Assembly: GCA_036267975.1 (NCBI GenBank)
Contig: DATAVA010000031.1
Coordinates: 62,001-126,000, forward strand
Source of the DNA: DAIDKA01 sp036267975
Lineage (GTDB): Bacteria > Pseudomonadota > Gammaproteobacteria > Steroidobacterales > Steroidobacteraceae
Reading direction: 5' to 3'
Length of the DNA stretch: 64,000 bases
Within the stretch, counting starts at the first letter, position 1; each line of letters begins with the position of its first letter. Below the pieces are notes generated by a model. The model saw nothing but the letters and a program-made list of their open reading frames with translations, ran no database searches and was not told where the DNA came from. Below are positions 61,072 through 64,000 of this stretch, one piece after another. A program made the position numbers and the translations under genes.

Positions 61072-64000
61072 ATGAATCCGTCACGAATATTTGTCCTAAG
61101 GCCAGTGGCGACCACGCTGCTGATGGTCGCCATCCTCGTCGTGGGCATGATCGGCTACAAGCAGCTGCCGCTGGCGGCGCTGCCGGAAGTCTCGTACCCG
61201 ACGATCCAGGTGCAGACCTTCTATCCGGGAGCGAGCCCGGAGGTCATCACTTCGGCGATCACCGCACCGCTGGAGAAGCAGTTCGGTCAGATGCCGGGGC
61301 TGAACCAGATGTCCTCCACCAGTTCGGCTGGTGCGTCGGTCATCACCATGCAGTTCACCCTCGCCCTGGCCATCGACATTGCCGAGCAGGAAGTCCAGGC
61401 GGCCATCAGCGGCGCCCAGAATCTGCTGCCCCAGGACCTGCCCGCGCCGCCGATCTACGCCAAGGTGAACCCCGCGGATGCCCCGGTGTTGACGCTGGGA
61501 GTGACCTCCCAGGTGATGCCGCTGACGCAGGTGGAGGACATGGCCGACATCCGCATCGCCCAGAAGCTCTCGCAGGTCAAGGGCGTCGGTGTCGTCAGCA
61601 TCAGCGGCGGCCAGCGGCCGGCCGTGCGCGCCATCGTCAATCCCCGCGCCCTGGCCGCCTATGGGCTGAACCTGGATGATCTGCGCACCACCATCAGCGT
61701 TGCCAATCAGAACGGGCCCAAGGGCACCTTTGACGGGGCCGCGCGCGCGTATACCATCAATACCAACGATCAGCTGAAAAGCGCGGCGGAGTATTCGAAC
61801 ATCGTCGTCGCGTACCGCAACGGGGCGCCGGTGCGGCTCAAGGATGTCGCGGACCTGGTCGAGGCCCCCGAGAACACCAAGCTCGGCGCCTGGATGAACA
61901 AGACTCCGGCGCTCATCATCAATGTCCAGCGCCAACCGGGTGCCAATGTCGTTGATGTGGTCGACGAGATCAACGCCATGCTGCCGGGCCTGAAGGCCAC
62001 GCTGCCCGCGGGCGTGGAAGTCACGCCCCTCACCGACCGCACGACCACGATCCGCGCGTCCATCAAGGACGTGCAGTTCGAACTGATGCTGGCCGTGCTG
62101 CTGGTGGTGCTGGTCATCTATATGTTCCTGCGCGATCTGCGCGCCACGCTGATTCCGAGCCTCTCAGTCCCGCTGTCACTGATCGGCACTTTCGCGGTCA
62201 TGTATCTGGCCGGCTACAGTCTGAATAACCTGTCGCTGATGGCGCTGACCATCGCGACGGGCTTCGTCGTCGATGATGCCATCGTGATGATCGAGAACAT
62301 CTCCCGCTATATCGAAGCGGGAGAGGCACCTTTGGATGCTGCCCTGAAGGGCGCGGGGCAGATCGGCTTCACCATCATCTCCCTGACCGTCTCACTGCTG
62401 GCGGTGCTGATTCCGCTGCTGTTCATGCAGGATGTGGTCGGTCGCCTGTTCCGCGAATTTGCGGTCACTCTCGCCGTGACCATCATCCTCTCGGCCGTTG
62501 TGTCACTGACGCTGGTGCCGATGCTGTGCGCGCTGCTGCTCAAACAGCGCAGCCATGACGATCCGGGTCATGCGGACCGTTCAAAATGGCTGGACTCGAC
62601 CATCGCCTGGTACGGGCGTCAGCTGCAGTGGGTATTGGATCATCAAGGCCTGACGCTGATCGTTGCGGTGGCCACCCTGATCGTCACGGCCGGCCTGTAC
62701 ATCGTGATTCCCAAGGGCTTCTTTCCCGATCAGGACACGGGTCTCATCCAAGGCGTATCCGTCGCGACCGAATCGATCTCGTATGCGGCAATGGCGGACC
62801 GGCAACAGGCGTTGGCCGCGGCGGTGCTCAAGGATCCGGATGTCGTGAGCCTCTCCTCGTTCATCGGCGTCGATGGCAGCAACGTCACCCTCAACAGCGG
62901 TCGTTTTCTGATCAACCTCAAGCCGCGCGATGAGCGCAGCGCGACGGTCACTGAGATAATCCACAATCTGCAACAGGAAACCTCGACTGTACGGGGCATC
63001 ACCCTGTACATGCAGCCCTCGCAGGATCTGTCGCTGGATACCACTGTCAGCCGTACGCAGTATCAGTTCATCCTGGAAAGCGCCGACGCCGACACGCTCG
63101 ACACGTGGACACCGAAGCTCGTGGCCGCACTGCGCGATCGACCGGAGCTGACCGATGTGGTCAGCAACCTTGAGGACAATGGCCAGGCCGCCTACATCAC
63201 CATCGACCGCGATACCGCGGCGCGCTTGGGCGTAAGCGTCGGCACGGTGGACAATGCGCTGTATGACGCCTTCGGCCAGCGCATCGTCTCCACGATCTTT
63301 ACGCAATCCAACCAGTATCGCGTCATCATCGAGGCCGACCCGAAGAGCTACGCCTCCACCGATTCGATTCAGTCGCTGTACGTGCCCTCGGCCGCGGGCG
63401 GTCAGGTCCCCCTCTCAGCGCTGGCCAAGGTGAGCATGGAAGCGCGGCCGCTGCTGATCAATCATCTCGCACAGTTCCCGGCTGCCACGGTCTCCTTCAA
63501 TCTGTCGCCCGACTCATCGCTCGGCGCCGCAGTGGATGCGATCGAGACGGTGGAGAAGTCCTTGGCGATGCCGGACAGCATTTCGACGACTTTTGAAGGC
63601 GCGGCCCTGGCCTTCCGCAATAACCTGTCGAACGAACTGCTGCTGCTGCTGGCCGCCGTGGCGGTCATGTACATCGTGCTGGGCGTGCTGTACGAAAGTT
63701 TCATTCACCCCGTGACGATCCTGTCGACGCTGCCATCGGCGGGCATCGGTGCCCTGCTGGCGCTGATCGTCTTTGGCGATGACCTGACGATCATTGCGCT
63801 GATCGGCATCGTGAAGAAGAACGCAATCCTCATGATCGACTTCGCCATCGATGCGGAGCGAAACCAGGGGATGGCACCGCGCGAGGCCATCTATCAGGCC
63901 TGCCTGCTGCGTTTCAGACCCATTCTGATGACGACGGTCGCGGCCATCTTCGGTGCCCTGCCCCTGATGTTCGGTACCGGCACGGGCTCGGAGCTGCGCC
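61072..64000 (+). CDS. mdtB: RND efflux pump, MdtB-like (cut by the right edge)
   Basis: The first 976 codons of an RND transporter of about 1030-1050 residues; the 3' end is outside the window. TM4 carries the proton-relay pair in GFVVDDAIVMIENI, and the TM10 lysine is in GIVKKNAILMIDFA. Periplasmic porter repeats lie between TM1-2 and TM7-8. Stretches such as GAGQIGFTIISLTVSLLAVLIPLLFM and VVGRLFREFAVTLAV are very close to MdtB/MdtC. In E. coli MdtB and MdtC form a heterotrimer, so an mdtC gene may follow. Possible substrates are bile salts and drugs. Confidence 0.88.
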   Translation, partial: MNPSRIFVLRPVATTLLMVAILVVGMIGYKQLPLAALPEVSYPTIQVQTFYPGASPEVITSAITAPLEKQFGQMPGLNQMSSTSSAGASVITMQFTLALAIDIAEQEVQAAISGAQNLLPQDLPAPPIYAKVNPADAPVLTLGVTSQVMPLTQVEDMADIRIAQKLSQVKGVGVVSISGGQRPAVRAIVNPRALAAYGLNLDDLRTTISVANQNGPKGTFDGAARAYTINTNDQLKSAAEYSNIVVAYRNGAPVRLKDVADLVEAPENTKLGAWMNKTPALIINVQRQPGANVVDVVDEINAMLPGLKATLPAGVEVTPLTDRTTTIRASIKDVQFELMLAVLLVVLVIYMFLRDLRATLIPSLSVPLSLIGTFAVMYLAGYSLNNLSLMALTIATGFVVDDAIVMIENISRYIEAGEAPLDAALKGAGQIGFTIISLTVSLLAVLIPLLFMQDVVGRLFREFAVTLAVTIILSAVVSLTLVPMLCALLLKQRSHDDPGHADRSKWLDSTIAWYGRQLQWVLDHQGLTLIVAVATLIVTAGLYIVIPKGFFPDQDTGLIQGVSVATESISYAAMADRQQALAAAVLKDPDVVSLSSFIGVDGSNVTLNSGRFLINLKPRDERSATVTEIIHNLQQETSTVRGITLYMQPSQDLSLDTTVSRTQYQFILESADADTLDTWTPKLVAALRDRPELTDVVSNLEDNGQAAYITIDRDTAARLGVSVGTVDNALYDAFGQRIVSTIFTQSNQYRVIIEADPKSYASTDSIQSLYVPSAAGGQVPLSALAKVSMEARPLLINHLAQFPAATVSFNLSPDSSLGAAVDAIETVEKSLAMPDSISTTFEGAALAFRNNLSNELLLLLAAVAVMYIVLGVLYESFIHPVTILSTLPSAGIGALLALIVFGDDLTIIALIGIVKKNAILMIDFAIDAERNQGMAPREAIYQACLLRFRPILMTTVAAIFGALPLMFGTGTGSELR

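Noticed and set aside
1..64000. Searches by eye for tRNA, rRNA, CRISPR arrays, insertion sequences and phage or plasmid genes
   Set aside because: No tRNA-like cloverleaf, regularly spaced repeat-spacer array, transposase, integrase or replication protein was recognised. A covariance-model search would be needed to exclude small RNAs.

Overview
The window is a 64 kb piece of a GC-rich chromosome. It is packed with protein genes on both strands; no gap between genes exceeds about 300 bases. Gene content (RIO-type kinase, piuA-piuC-Sel1 iron module, full Ara4N lipid A modification cluster, branched-chain keto acid dehydrogenase operon, HutC regulator, HrpA, MdtA/B, a hopanoid-type glycosyltransferase) points to a gammaproteobacterium, probably near the Xanthomonadales/Nevskiales/Steroidobacter group. 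That placement is inference. No rRNA, tRNA, CRISPR array, insertion sequence, phage gene or plasmid origin was seen, so this reads as core chromosome rather than an island.

Layout. 1-6135 (minus): a tripartite ABC efflux operon (TolC-type channel, HlyD-type adaptor, ATPase, two FtsX/MacB-type permeases, then a gene leaving the window). It is preceded by a near-perfect sigma-54 promoter and a cluster of upstream repeats. 6360-12548: RIO kinase, fatty acid hydroxylase-family protein, GDT1-type cation transporter, ABC-F ATPase (YheS), a membrane protein coupled to an exported peroxiredoxin, and exonuclease III. 12615-16393: Fur-box iron uptake operon (TonB receptor, PiuC hydroxylase, Sel1 protein). 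16519-28743: mixed single genes (exported methyltransferase-like protein, ZIP transporter, Dcp, SlyD, HpnB-like glycosyltransferase, aromatic-acid MFS, lysozyme-fold protein, YXWGXW protein, hydroxypyruvate isomerase family, flavin reductase plus unknown partner, SDR).

28740-35067 (minus): ABC exporter, branched-chain aminotransferase and the E1-alpha, E1-beta and E2 subunits of the branched-chain keto acid dehydrogenase in one tightly coupled operon. This is consistent with making branched acyl-CoA primers from valine, leucine and isoleucine. A divergent hutC carries its operator in the promoter spacer. 35858-42302 (minus): three exported peptidases of different families (M13, S9, M28) in a row. 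42596-43570: a trypsin-fold PDZ protein in which all three catalytic residues are replaced.

43584-50706 (minus): complete Ara4N pathway in the order arnC, arnA formyltransferase, arnA decarboxylase, arnD, arnT, a single SMR-type flippase, arnB; this modifies lipid A and normally confers cationic peptide resistance. arnA is split into two genes lying in the same frame, separated by one stop codon. 50747-59461: acetyltransferase, aldehyde dehydrogenase with two unknown exported proteins, the HrpA helicase, and a Rieske oxygenase with an unknown small partner. 59706-64000 (plus): RND adaptor and the start of an MdtB-like pump that runs off the right edge.

The best leads are the sigma-54 regulated efflux operon, the triple-mutant pseudoprotease, the hutC promoter (probably leaderless, with no hut genes nearby) and the in-frame split of arnA. 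No wholly new defence or mobile system was found.
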